A program made the translations under genes and the position numbers. The notes under the pieces were generated by a model, which searched no databases, was not told where the DNA came from, and was given only the letters and a program-made list of their open reading frames with translations. Source: Natrinema longum (lineage in GTDB: Archaea; Halobacteriota; Halobacteria; Halobacteriales; Natrialbaceae). Taken from it: a stretch of DNA of 64,000 nt. Positions within the stretch are counted from its first letter, which is position 1, and every line of letters begins with the position of its first letter. Shown piece by piece: positions 16,451-24,224 of the stretch. The stretch covers positions 2,604,001-2,668,000 of the forward strand of contig NZ_CP071463.1 of assembly GCF_017352095.1 (NCBI RefSeq), given 5' to 3'.

Positions 16451-17200
16451 ATGAGTAGCGGAGAGCAAACCGAGACGACGACCGAAACCGGCGAGGCGGA
16501 GTACACGTTCAACGATCTCAGCGTCGTCATGGGGACCTACAACGAGGAGGAAGCGATCGGCAAAGTGCTCGCGGACATCGAGGACGTCACCGACGGGAAG
16601 GCGGAGGTCGTCTGCGTCGACGGCTCCTCGGATCGAACGCCCGAGATCGCCCGCGAGCACGGTGCGACAGTCATCGAGCAAGAACCGCAGGGGTACGGCG
16701 TCGCCGTGCGCGCGGCGATCCTCGAGCCCGATCGCCCGATCGTCGTGACGACCGACTGTGACGACACCTATCCGATGGAGCAACTGCCCGAGTTCCTCGC
16801 GTTGATCAACGACGGACACGACGTCGTCAGTGGCGATCGGCTCTACCACGGTGCCGACGCGATGCCCGGATTCAATCGCTTCGGCAATCAGGTCTTCGCG
16901 GCGGTTGCGAGCGTCCTGATGGGCACTCGCGTCCACGACACGACGACCGGAATGCGGGCCTACCGCCGCGACGTTGTCGAATCGATCGAGTGGACCGAGA
17001 ACACCGGCCTGTCGGCCGAACTCCTGATCCGCCCGCTGATGCGAGGCTACGACGTCCGCGAGCACCCCATCGAGTACCGCGAGCGCGCCGGTCAGACGAA
17101 GCTCGATCCGCTGCAAGGCGGCGTCGAAATCGCGCGATCGATCGTCAAAGTCTCGCTCGAGGAGCGGCTCCGAGAGTTGCCCCACCGGCCGACGCAGTAA
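16451..17200 (+). CDS. GT2 glycosyltransferase, dolichol-phosphate mannosyltransferase-like
   Basis: A 249-residue GT-A enzyme with 'LSVVMGTYNEEEAIGKVLADIED' at the N terminus, the nucleotide-metal motif 'VTTDCDDTYP', 'GDRLYHGADAMPGFNRFGNQVFA' and 'LSAELLIRPLMRGYDVREHPIEYRER'. These fit polyprenyl-phosphate (dolichol-phosphate) glycosyltransferases, which load a sugar on a lipid carrier for later use outside the cell. There are no membrane helices, as in soluble DPM1. The nearby GT39-like enzyme would be the natural user of the lipid-linked sugar. The promoter carries an iron-box-like operator. Confidence 0.85.
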   Translation: MSSGEQTETTTETGEAEYTFNDLSVVMGTYNEEEAIGKVLADIEDVTDGKAEVVCVDGSSDRTPEIAREHGATVIEQEPQGYGVAVRAAILEPDRPIVVTTDCDDTYPMEQLPEFLALINDGHDVVSGDRLYHGADAMPGFNRFGNQVFAAVASVLMGTRVHDTTTGMRAYRRDVVESIEWTENTGLSAELLIRPLMRGYDVREHPIEYRERAGQTKLDPLQGGVEIARSIVKVSLEERLRELPHRPTQ

Positions 17201-17297
17201 GCACCGAGTCGAGCGTCGGTGATCCCTTTCGACCGAACGCACTCCAGCCCGCTCGACTGATTCCCCCGAAGACCGATCGTCGGCGGATCAGCGTCGC

Positions 17298-18341
17298 TCA
17301 ATAGTGGACGCTCCTCGTCAGGACGAAAACGAGCAACGCCATCAGGACCGAGCCGAGCAAGGTCTCGATGCTGGCGATCGCGCGAGCGAAGCCGGCGACG
17401 GGCTGGATGTCGCCGTACCCGAGCGTGGCGAACGTGATGATGCTGAAGTAGAGGCTCTTGAGGAACGCTCGAACGAGAACAGGGCCCGGCGTCTCGGCAG
17501 GGTCTTCGATCTGGTAGGTGACCGCGGTCTCCGTCCCGACTTCCTGAATGCCGCCGGTCAGCGGGTACAACGCGGCACAGACGAGAATCAGGAGCACCGA
17601 CGTCGCCACGACGCGCCACGGGCTCGTCCCGTAGTGCATGACCCAGCGCGAGCCGGCGAGCTTTATCCCCTGGAGGTACGCACCGACCCGCCACGCCTGT
17701 CGCCGGCGAAGGTCCATCTCACGCACGTAGTATGCGTGGACCTTCTCCGGAAACGCGTTCTCGTCGTACAGCCGCTGTAGCTCACGATACACCCATTTTG
17801 CGGAGTCGACCGGTTCGGTTCCCTCGTCGCTCGGCGGCGACCCGACGATGTCGTCCTCGTACACCGACCGCTCGTCGAACGCCGTCTCGAGGTTCAGCCG
17901 GACGTCGGTCAAGCCCGCACGATAGAGCCTCGCACCGCGGAAATCAGCACCGCGGAGATCGGCGAAGACGAACACCGCGTCGTGGAGGTTCGCGTTCCGG
18001 AACGACGTTCCGTGGGCGTCGATGTCCCGAAACGTGGCCCGCCGGAGATCCGTCTCCGAGAGGTCGGCACCGTCGAGGACCGCGTTCGTGAAATCCGCCT
18101 CGAGGAGTGATCGGCCCGCGAGGAACGACGCGCCGCTCAACGTCGTTTCTCGAAAGTTCGCCCCGTCGAGCCGTTCGTCTGGCTCCGGGGTGTTGCGCTC
18201 GTACTCGTCCCTCGGAACGACGCGCTCGGTGTGCCAGAGACAGCAGTCGGTCTCCCCCCACGTGGGCCGCCAGCAACAGATCGCCCCCACTTCGTCGACG
18301 CCGCTGCTGTTCGTCACGTGACCGCAACGCCTCTCGGTCAT
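17298..18341 (-). CDS. Pentapeptide-repeat ion channel with Cys-rich N terminus
   Basis: A 347-residue fusion of three parts. Residues 1-38 hold a Cys/His cluster (CGH, then CCW, CC and WH) that may bind zinc. Residues about 55-155 are pentapeptide repeats (A(D/N)LXX type: 'ANFRETTLSGASF', 'ADLSETDLRRATF', 'ADLRGADFRGARL'). After a helical linker come two membrane helices around a K+-channel pore, 'FATLGYGDIQP', with the selectivity filter LGYGD. It is thus a two-helix K+ channel with an unusual cytoplasmic sensor. It lacks the iron-box promoter of its neighbours and may be unrelated to them. Confidence 0.85.
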   Translation of the reverse strand: MTERRCGHVTNSSGVDEVGAICCWRPTWGETDCCLWHTERVVPRDEYERNTPEPDERLDGANFRETTLSGASFLAGRSLLEADFTNAVLDGADLSETDLRRATFRDIDAHGTSFRNANLHDAVFVFADLRGADFRGARLYRAGLTDVRLNLETAFDERSVYEDDIVGSPPSDEGTEPVDSAKWVYRELQRLYDENAFPEKVHAYYVREMDLRRRQAWRVGAYLQGIKLAGSRWVMHYGTSPWRVVATSVLLILVCAALYPLTGGIQEVGTETAVTYQIEDPAETPGPVLVRAFLKSLYFSIITFATLGYGDIQPVAGFARAIASIETLLGSVLMALLVFVLTRSVHY

Positions 18342-18405
18342 AGGCGTTTTGCGGGAAGTCGGCTCCTAACGTTGCTGCCTGAATAACCCCACTCCTGTTG
18401 ACGGA

Positions 18406-20613
18406 CTATTCGGGCTCGCTCGCCTCGAGTCGGGTCTCGAAGCGCTCCCACTCGCTGTGGCTGTCGGGCCGGTCGGGAAGGTAGGTCCCGTCGGCCCCGC
18501 AGTCGGTCACGAGCGGACAGGCAGTCCGTTCGGGCGGCCAGACCGCTTCGACGCCGTCGTCGGTCGTCCGGACGGGTATCTCCTGACGGTAGGTGTGGGT
18601 CGCCCCCTCCGGCTGGACCTGTGTGATCGTCAGGACGACCTCGTCGGCCCCGTCGAACGACACCGTCTCGGTCGTCGATCCGTTCAGCCGAGCGATACCG
18701 CCCTCTCCGGCGCTCGCGTTCCCATCGGTTTCGGAGCCTGCAGCGCGCTCGAGCGACCACGCGATAGACAGTTCGTCGTCGGGATTCACGATCGTCTCGC
18801 TGGCGACCTCGCCGTCGTTCTCGAGGCGAACGTGTGCCCGGTCGACCCGACGGGCGATCCCGACGGTGGTTTCGCCGTCGAGGCGCTCGCCCGACCGGAC
18901 CGACAGCTCCTCGAGTCGGGCGACGACCTCGTCGTCCGGTGTCGCCGTCCACTCGCCGCGGTAGCTGTAGCGGTAGTAGTTTCGGTCGGGGTAGGAATCT
19001 AGTACCGCGAAATCGCGGGCAGGGGGACCCTCGAGTGCGTAGACGACCTCACCGTCGAGACCGCCGTCGTTCCGGAGTGCCTGGAAGGGGTGGCCCTGCC
19101 ACTGGCCGTAGGGTGTCGGGAGGAAGACCAGTGCGTTCTCGAGGTCGCGCTCCTCGAACGGCTCGTAGGCGGACTCGAACCGCTCGGTGTGGGCAGCGTT
19201 GCGCTCGACCGGAGCCGAGAGGAGGGCGGCGTTCGCCGCGCCGGCGACGAGCACGCTCACGAGCAAGGCGGCGAGAACGACGGCTCGAGCCGTCCGCGGG
19301 GACGCGACGGTGGCGATCCGGTTTCGGATCGCGACGTTGCGACACTGCCGCCAGCCAGCGACGACGGCGAACGCGGCGAAGATCGACAGCGGGACGAGGA
19401 GGTCGAAGTGATAGAACGGACCGAACTTCGAGAGGAGACCGGTGGTCGGATCGGCGATTCCGGCGTGGACGTTGTAGTTGCCCCAGAACGCGAAATTGCC
19501 GAGCGAGACGGTGACGAAGAGGCCGGCCAGAAGCAGGCCCGCAGTTCGGTCGCTCCGGCGGTCACGCTCGCCGTCGGCGTCGCGACCGGGGAGCCAGTGC
19601 CACAGCGCGAGGGCAAGACCTGCGAGTGCGGTGACCGTTCCGATCAACCCCGCAGTGAACCACCGCGTGGCGAAGTACCAAAGGGCGGCGCTGTTCGCCT
19701 CGAAGGCGACGGCCGGCGTGTACTCGAGCGAATGATCGAGCAGTTCGCGATGACCGAAGCCGGGGCCATCGAGCGGGGCGAAGGCTGCGTACGGAAAGGT
19801 GAGGGGTGACCCCGTGACCCGGACGTTGTACGCGAGCGTCAGACCGACGAACGCGAGTCCGGCCGCGGCGGTGACGGCGTTTCGCCGAACGGGATCCGGA
19901 AGCGGTCGGAGCCGGTTGTCCCGCCAGCGATGGCGGACGGACCGCAGGATCGTCCAGGCTGCGTGACAGATGAACGGACCGGCGAACAGGACGGCAGTGT
20001 ACGGTCGGGCGAAGAAGGCGAGTCCGATCGCTGCCCCGGCGACGGCGGCATCCCGAAGCCTGCCAGTACGGAGGCCACGGAGGTACCACACCGCGAAGAC
20101 GAGATTCAACACCGTCGTCGGCGCGTACGGGAGAAACGCCGACGACGTCAGGAGCGTCATGGGGGCGGCGGCGAAGACGGCCGCAGCGACGACGCCGACC
20201 TGTCGATCGAAGACCATCGATCCGAGGACGTAGACGAGCGCAGCGTTCCCCATTGCGACGGCGACGAGCGTCACACGCGGCTCGCCGAACAGCGCCATCG
20301 CCACGGCGTACATCGCGGGGATAACCGGCGAGTACTTCGAGTAAAGCCGGCCGCCGTCCTCGACGAAAAACCACGGTCGGAACGCGTCGGCCAACTCGCC
20401 GGCGTGTATCTCGAGTTGCCCCTCGAGCAGCATGGCTGCTTGCAGGAGGTAGACTCCCTCGTCGTCGTTGCTCGAGTGGTAGGGAAAGAGCTCGGTTGCG
20501 AGTATCGCCACTGCGAAGCCGGCGAGACAGACGACGGCGAGTGCGGCCAGGTCGAGACGGCGTTTCCGGTTGTCCATTACCGACCGGACCGTACGAACGG
20601 GATCGCGGATCAC
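18406..20613 (-). CDS. GT39/PMT-like membrane glycosyltransferase
   Basis: A protein of about 735 residues with ten or more membrane helices followed by a C-terminal extracytoplasmic domain of about 250 residues rich in beta structure. The first loop holds 'SSNDDEGVYLLQAAMLLEGQL', the acidic pair expected of GT-C enzymes, and 'RLYSKYSPVIPAMYAV' follows, as in the ArnT/PMT fold. Such enzymes transfer sugars from polyprenyl-phosphate carriers to acceptors outside the cell. The start is GTG at 20613; ATG at 20577 is an alternative. It begins 18 bases after the binding-protein stop, so the two should share the iron-box promoter. Confidence 0.75.
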   Translation of the reverse strand: MIRDPVRTVRSVMDNRKRRLDLAALAVVCLAGFAVAILATELFPYHSSNDDEGVYLLQAAMLLEGQLEIHAGELADAFRPWFFVEDGGRLYSKYSPVIPAMYAVAMALFGEPRVTLVAVAMGNAALVYVLGSMVFDRQVGVVAAAVFAAAPMTLLTSSAFLPYAPTTVLNLVFAVWYLRGLRTGRLRDAAVAGAAIGLAFFARPYTAVLFAGPFICHAAWTILRSVRHRWRDNRLRPLPDPVRRNAVTAAAGLAFVGLTLAYNVRVTGSPLTFPYAAFAPLDGPGFGHRELLDHSLEYTPAVAFEANSAALWYFATRWFTAGLIGTVTALAGLALALWHWLPGRDADGERDRRSDRTAGLLLAGLFVTVSLGNFAFWGNYNVHAGIADPTTGLLSKFGPFYHFDLLVPLSIFAAFAVVAGWRQCRNVAIRNRIATVASPRTARAVVLAALLVSVLVAGAANAALLSAPVERNAAHTERFESAYEPFEERDLENALVFLPTPYGQWQGHPFQALRNDGGLDGEVVYALEGPPARDFAVLDSYPDRNYYRYSYRGEWTATPDDEVVARLEELSVRSGERLDGETTVGIARRVDRAHVRLENDGEVASETIVNPDDELSIAWSLERAAGSETDGNASAGEGGIARLNGSTTETVSFDGADEVVLTITQVQPEGATHTYRQEIPVRTTDDGVEAVWPPERTACPLVTDCGADGTYLPDRPDSHSEWERFETRLEASEPE

Positions 20614-20631
20614 GAGGTCTGTGGCGGGTGG

Positions 20632-21756
20632 TTAGACGTTGATGCCCTCGACGCTGCGCATGAGATCCAGCGTCGGCTGGAGGTCGGACAGTTCGGACGG
20701 GTCGAGGTCCGGAACGTCCAGTTCGGGGATCGTCGGGAGTTCGCCGACCGGATTGCCCTCGGGGATGAGCGGATATTCGAACGTTTCGACCGCGAAGTAC
20801 TCCTGGACTTCCGCCGAGAGCAGATGTCGGACGAAGTTCTCCGCCAGATCGGGCACGTCTGTGTTTTCGATAACGGTTGCGCCCGCGATGTCGAAGGTAG
20901 CGCCCGCGTCACCGTCGGTAAACACGGTTTCGAGGGGTGCGTCGGGCGATCCCTCGAGAACGCGCTGGATGTAGTAGTGGTTGGTGAAGCCGGCGTCGAT
21001 CTCGCCGTCCGCGACGGCCTGACAGACCGCCATCTCGTTGTTGTAGGCCGAGATTCCCGCATCGACGACGCCCTCGAGCCACTCGCGGGTCGCCTCCTCG
21101 CCCTCGAGCAGTCGCATCGCAGTGACGAACGACTGGCAGGAGCCATAGGAGGGGGCCCAGCCGAGGTCGCCCTCGAAGTCGGTGTAGGCGTCGATGCTCG
21201 TTGGCATGTCGCTCTCGGAGAACGCGTCCGTGTTGTAGGGCACCGTCCGGATACGGCCGGAGGTCCCGACCCACTGGTCGGTTCGGAACTCCTGGGGAAC
21301 CATCTCCAGGACGTCGTCGGAGAGCGACCGCGACAGGCCCTCGTTCGCGATCTCGCCGAGCGCGGCCGAGTCGACGGTAAAGAAGACATCTGCGTCCGTT
21401 CCCGACCCCTCCTCGGCGATCTGGTTTGCCAGATCCGAGGAGTCGTTGTATCGCGGCCCGACGACCTCGAACCCGTCGTACATGTCTTCGAGGCTGTTGA
21501 TGAGCGTCCCGACGAGGAACTCGTTTCGCCCGGAGTAGATGTGGAGTTCCCCCTCGAGTTCGGGGAGGTCCGCCATCGGCGTCCCCCCAGGCTGGTCGCG
21601 ACCCGCGCGGCCGGAGCCGATCTGATTGAACACGTTCTCGTCGTCTTCCTCTTCGCCCCCGATCAGGCCCGTACAGCCGGCCAGACCGGCCGTACCGAGC
21701 GCGGCAGAGCCGGCGAGAAACGCCCGTCGGCCCGCGGAATCGTATTCCTTCGTCAT
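20632..21756 (-). CDS. Fe3+-type ABC transporter substrate-binding lipoprotein (FbpA-like)
   Basis: A 374-residue Tat lipoprotein: 'AGRRAFLAGSAALGTAGLAGC' gives the twin-arginine motif and the lipid-anchored Cys. The mature protein begins with an acidic linker, then 'LHIYSGRNEFLVGTLINSLED', 'DVFFTVDSAALGEIANEG' and 'TVPYNTDAFSESD', the class of periplasmic ferric-binding proteins. 'GDAGATFDIAGATVIENT' near the end is also typical. It would capture ferric iron at the cell surface for the permease gene 6.7 kb away. The promoter has TATAAG, an iron-box-like operator, then 5 bases to the ATG. The GT39-like gene follows immediately. Confidence 0.87.
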   Translation of the reverse strand: MTKEYDSAGRRAFLAGSAALGTAGLAGCTGLIGGEEEDDENVFNQIGSGRAGRDQPGGTPMADLPELEGELHIYSGRNEFLVGTLINSLEDMYDGFEVVGPRYNDSSDLANQIAEEGSGTDADVFFTVDSAALGEIANEGLSRSLSDDVLEMVPQEFRTDQWVGTSGRIRTVPYNTDAFSESDMPTSIDAYTDFEGDLGWAPSYGSCQSFVTAMRLLEGEEATREWLEGVVDAGISAYNNEMAVCQAVADGEIDAGFTNHYYIQRVLEGSPDAPLETVFTDGDAGATFDIAGATVIENTDVPDLAENFVRHLLSAEVQEYFAVETFEYPLIPEGNPVGELPTIPELDVPDLDPSELSDLQPTLDLMRSVEGINV

Positions 21757-21761
21757 GGGTT

Positions 21762-21787
21762 TTAGGCTGGCCTAAATACACTTATAG
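21762..21787 (-). promoter_or_regulatory. Iron-box-like operator TTAGGCTGGCCTAA with TATA box
   Basis: The operator spans 21762-21775, a perfect TTAGG-N4-CCTAA repeat (in fact TTAGGC-TG-GCCTAA). On the minus strand CTATAAG lies at 21787-21781, and the ATG at 21756 follows 5 bases after the operator. This repeats the layout of the promoter at 14174 and implies a leaderless transcript. Confidence 0.78.
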
Positions 21788-22948
21788 TCATCGATTCCCC
21801 ACAACGGCCGCGGGTCGCTCGAGGGCCGAGAGACACTCGAGCCAGTCGAGCATGTGTTCGCCGACGTAGTTGAAGAACGCGCCGTTGTTGTACGCGTCCC
21901 AGTCGCCGTCGGCGAGTTCGATGGCCATCGCTTCGAAGACGTCGGCGTAGTCGTCTGCGTCGCCGCCGACACCGTCGATTACGCGCCAGAGGTGCTCGTT
22001 GAGTTCGAGGCCCGGCACTTCGTTGTTGAGGTCGTCGAACGTGCTCCGGGGAGCCTTGTTGTGCTCACAGAGGGGCGCGCCGTTGTAGATGCGTTTGCCC
22101 AGCACGTCGCAGGCCCGTTTGAGGAAGACGCCCGACCAGATGTCGTCGAAGCGGCCGACCTCCCACTCGTTGTCGTCCATCGGCAGCTGGTAGAACGCGG
22201 GGATCACCTCGCGCCGGAAGGCGAGGTTCATCGAGCAGACGGTGAGGTAGTTGCCGCGAGCGGCGACGAAGTCGTCGCCGAAGTCGTCGCTCGAGGTACG
22301 GGTCTGGGCCTGGCCCTCGAGGTCGCCGTCCATGAGGATGCGGACGGCGTCGAGATCGGGGACGTTGGTCCACAGCCCCTGGGAGGCGACGACGTCGCCG
22401 CCGTCGATCTCGGTCGTCCCAGTTTCGACCGTTTCGTTCATCGCCGAGTAGGGGTAGCCACGCGGGTAGAGGCCGTGGTCGTCGGCGTTCTGGTAGAGGA
22501 CGTTGACCCACTGCTCGTCGGAGGAAACTTCCTCGATCTCGCCCTCGAACGCGATGTTTTCCATGTGCATCCCGAAGAAGTCCTGATCCTCGTGGGGAAG
22601 CGTGTCGTCGTCGATGAAAAAGCCGTAGTCGAACTCGTCGTGGGCCCACATGTAGAGCAGGCCGAAACTCGTCTCGGCGTGGCTGGCGGCCGGAACGACG
22701 TGGCCGTACTCCGCCACGTCGTGGTCGTCGTACCACTCCTCGCGACGGCTGCCATCGAAGACCTCACCCGAGACACCCTCGTCCTCGAGCATCGCTTCCA
22801 TCTCGTCGGTGTCACAGAAGTCCTCGGTGACGAGGACGACGTGCAACCGTGAGAGGTCGAAGCCGTGGGTGCGAGCGTTCGCGAAGTACGAGCGCATACA
22901 CTCGTACTCCCGGATCGTCGGGACGATCACGCAGATATCCTGACTCAT
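21788..22948 (-). CDS. GT75/RGP-like glycosyltransferase (alpha-1,4-glucan-protein synthase family)
   Basis: A 386-residue soluble acidic protein. 'VIVPTIREYECMRSYFANARTHGFD' at the N terminus and the metal-binding 'YGFFIDDDTLPHE' give a GT-A fold close to the reversibly glycosylated polypeptide (UDP-arabinopyranose mutase) family; 'GRFDDIWSGVFLKRACDVLGKRI' is a further conserved block. Members interconvert or transfer nucleotide sugars. ATG at 22948 was preferred to a GTG at 22972 because the latter lies inside the operator. It follows the flippase-like gene and has its own iron-box-like site overlapping that gene's 3' end. The exact reaction is unsure. Confidence 0.65.
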   Translation of the reverse strand: MSQDICVIVPTIREYECMRSYFANARTHGFDLSRLHVVLVTEDFCDTDEMEAMLEDEGVSGEVFDGSRREEWYDDHDVAEYGHVVPAASHAETSFGLLYMWAHDEFDYGFFIDDDTLPHEDQDFFGMHMENIAFEGEIEEVSSDEQWVNVLYQNADDHGLYPRGYPYSAMNETVETGTTEIDGGDVVASQGLWTNVPDLDAVRILMDGDLEGQAQTRTSSDDFGDDFVAARGNYLTVCSMNLAFRREVIPAFYQLPMDDNEWEVGRFDDIWSGVFLKRACDVLGKRIYNGAPLCEHNKAPRSTFDDLNNEVPGLELNEHLWRVIDGVGGDADDYADVFEAMAIELADGDWDAYNNGAFFNYVGEHMLDWLECLSALERPAAVVGNR

Positions 22949-22955
22949 TGCACCG

Positions 22956-24113
22956 TTATTTTTTAGGCTCACCTAAAAACGTATCGGTCCCCCGCGTCGC
23001 GTCCGGGTTCGACTCCGCAGCGTCGGAAAGCGAAATCCCGAGCGAGGCGACGGAACCGGCACCGCCGACCAGCGTGACGCCGTTTTTCAGTGCGTGATCG
23101 ACGATCGCCGCGGCCAGGGCCGTGCTCGCGCCGATCGGCGTCAGTCCGACGACCAGTGCCGTGAACGCGGCCTCGTAGAGCCCGACGCCGCCCTGGGACA
23201 GCGGCAGGACCTTCGCGAGGTTCCCCACGCTCACCGCCAGCGTTCCGACCGCCAGCAGCGGGCCGACTGCGAGCCCGCTGCCAAGCGCCGCGAGGACGAG
23301 GACCGCCGTGAGCACGTCGAGTATCCACACCAGTAGACTCCCCATCCCGATGGTTGCCAGCGCTCGCGGCTGCCGGGCGACCACCTGTACGTCGCCCGCG
23401 AATCGGAGCGCCGTCTCGAGCAGTCTTTCGAGGCGCGATCGACCGTCGACTCGCCTCCGAAGCCACGACCCCAGACCGTGATCGGCTCGAGCGGACGTCA
23501 CGACCACGAACCCGACGCCGACGGTCGCCGTACTCACGGCGGCTGCAGCGACGAGCGCGGTCCGCGCGCCGCCGGCCTCCGCGAGGATCTCGAGGGGACC
23601 GGCCGCGCCGCCCAGTACGAGCCACGTCGTCGCGAGCCCCGCGAGGGCGGCGATCGTCGCCAGATCGAAGACCCGTTCGACGGCCAGCGACGCGAAGCCG
23701 GCGGTGTAGGGAACGTCGCGGTAGGTGTTCATCACGTACGCGCGAACCGCGTCGCCTCCCCGCGCCGGGATCACGAGGTTCGCCGTCTGGCTCACGAAGA
23801 CGGCTCCCGTGGCAAACGCCGTCCCCCCGCGGTGGCCGATCGCGGCCAGCACGTCGCCGTACCGGCGACCCCTGAGCGGCCACGAGGCGACGTACACCGT
23901 GACTGCCGCCACGAGCACGAGCGGATCGGCACTCGAGATCTCGGCGGCGACGGTCCGGAGGTCGATCTCCCGGAGGGCGACGAGCAGGCCGAGTACGACG
24001 AGGACGGTTCCCGCAATCGTCAGTCGACGGCGGGTCAACGCCCCGGCGAGCCCGCCGCTCCCGGAGCCGTCGGCGGGCGCTTCCGATCTCGATCGCTCCC
24101 CCCCGTCGTTCAT
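22956..24113 (-). CDS. Flippase-like / LPG-synthase-type membrane protein
   Basis: A 385-residue protein with eight to ten membrane helices of the lysylphosphatidylglycerol synthetase TM family (UPF0104, also found in AglD). Typical blocks are 'WPLRGRRYGDVLAAIGH', 'VSQTANLVIPARGGDAVRAYVMN', 'AVERVFDLATIAALAGLA' and 'VLPLSQGGVGLYEAAFTALVVG'. Such proteins handle lipid-linked substrates and often accompany glycosyltransferases. The acidic N-terminal 30 residues are cytoplasmic. Its last codons encode 'FLGEPKK' across an iron-box repeat that serves the next gene, and a slightly imperfect box lies before its own start. Confidence 0.8.
   Translation of the reverse strand: MNDGGERSRSEAPADGSGSGGLAGALTRRRLTIAGTVLVVLGLLVALREIDLRTVAAEISSADPLVLVAAVTVYVASWPLRGRRYGDVLAAIGHRGGTAFATGAVFVSQTANLVIPARGGDAVRAYVMNTYRDVPYTAGFASLAVERVFDLATIAALAGLATTWLVLGGAAGPLEILAEAGGARTALVAAAAVSTATVGVGFVVVTSARADHGLGSWLRRRVDGRSRLERLLETALRFAGDVQVVARQPRALATIGMGSLLVWILDVLTAVLVLAALGSGLAVGPLLAVGTLAVSVGNLAKVLPLSQGGVGLYEAAFTALVVGLTPIGASTALAAAIVDHALKNGVTLVGGAGSVASLGISLSDAAESNPDATRGTDTFLGEPKK
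22963..22976 (-). promoter_or_regulatory. Iron-box-like operator TTAGGTGAGCCTAA within upstream gene's 3' end
   Basis: On the minus strand this reads TTAGG-TGAG-CCTAA, flanked by T and A runs. It lies 15 bases before the RGP-like gene's ATG and inside the last codons of the flippase-like gene. An AT-rich run (GTTTTTA) overlapping its upstream edge could serve as the TATA element. Confidence 0.7.
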
Positions 24114-24133
24114 AGCGATCCCTCTCGAGGCCA

Positions 24134-24152
24134 GATATTTAAGCCCACCTAA
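24134..24152 (-). promoter_or_regulatory. Imperfect iron-box-like operator TTAGGTGGGCTTAA with TATA box
   Basis: The minus strand reads TTAGG-TGGG-CTTAA over 24152-24139, one base away from the consensus, running into TTAAATATC at 24142-24134, a good TATA element. The flippase-like ATG is 20-25 bases further on. Operator overlap with the upstream edge of TATA resembles the 16404 promoter. Confidence 0.65.
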
Positions 24153-24224
24153 AACAGGATCGGAGAGGCTCGACTGTCGCTCTCGGGTCAGATTCCATCG
24201 GAAACGATGCGACGGAATTCGCGC

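Noticed and set aside
14726-17242. An 838-codon open frame on the minus strand opposite the GMC and GT2 genes
   Set aside because: It is a shadow produced by high G+C codon use on the opposite strand; the plus-strand proteins there have clear family motifs and its own translation has none.
18340-18405. A CCTAAC motif near 18366 as another iron-box
   Set aside because: It has no opposing TTAGG half-site at the right spacing and no start codon nearby that it could serve.
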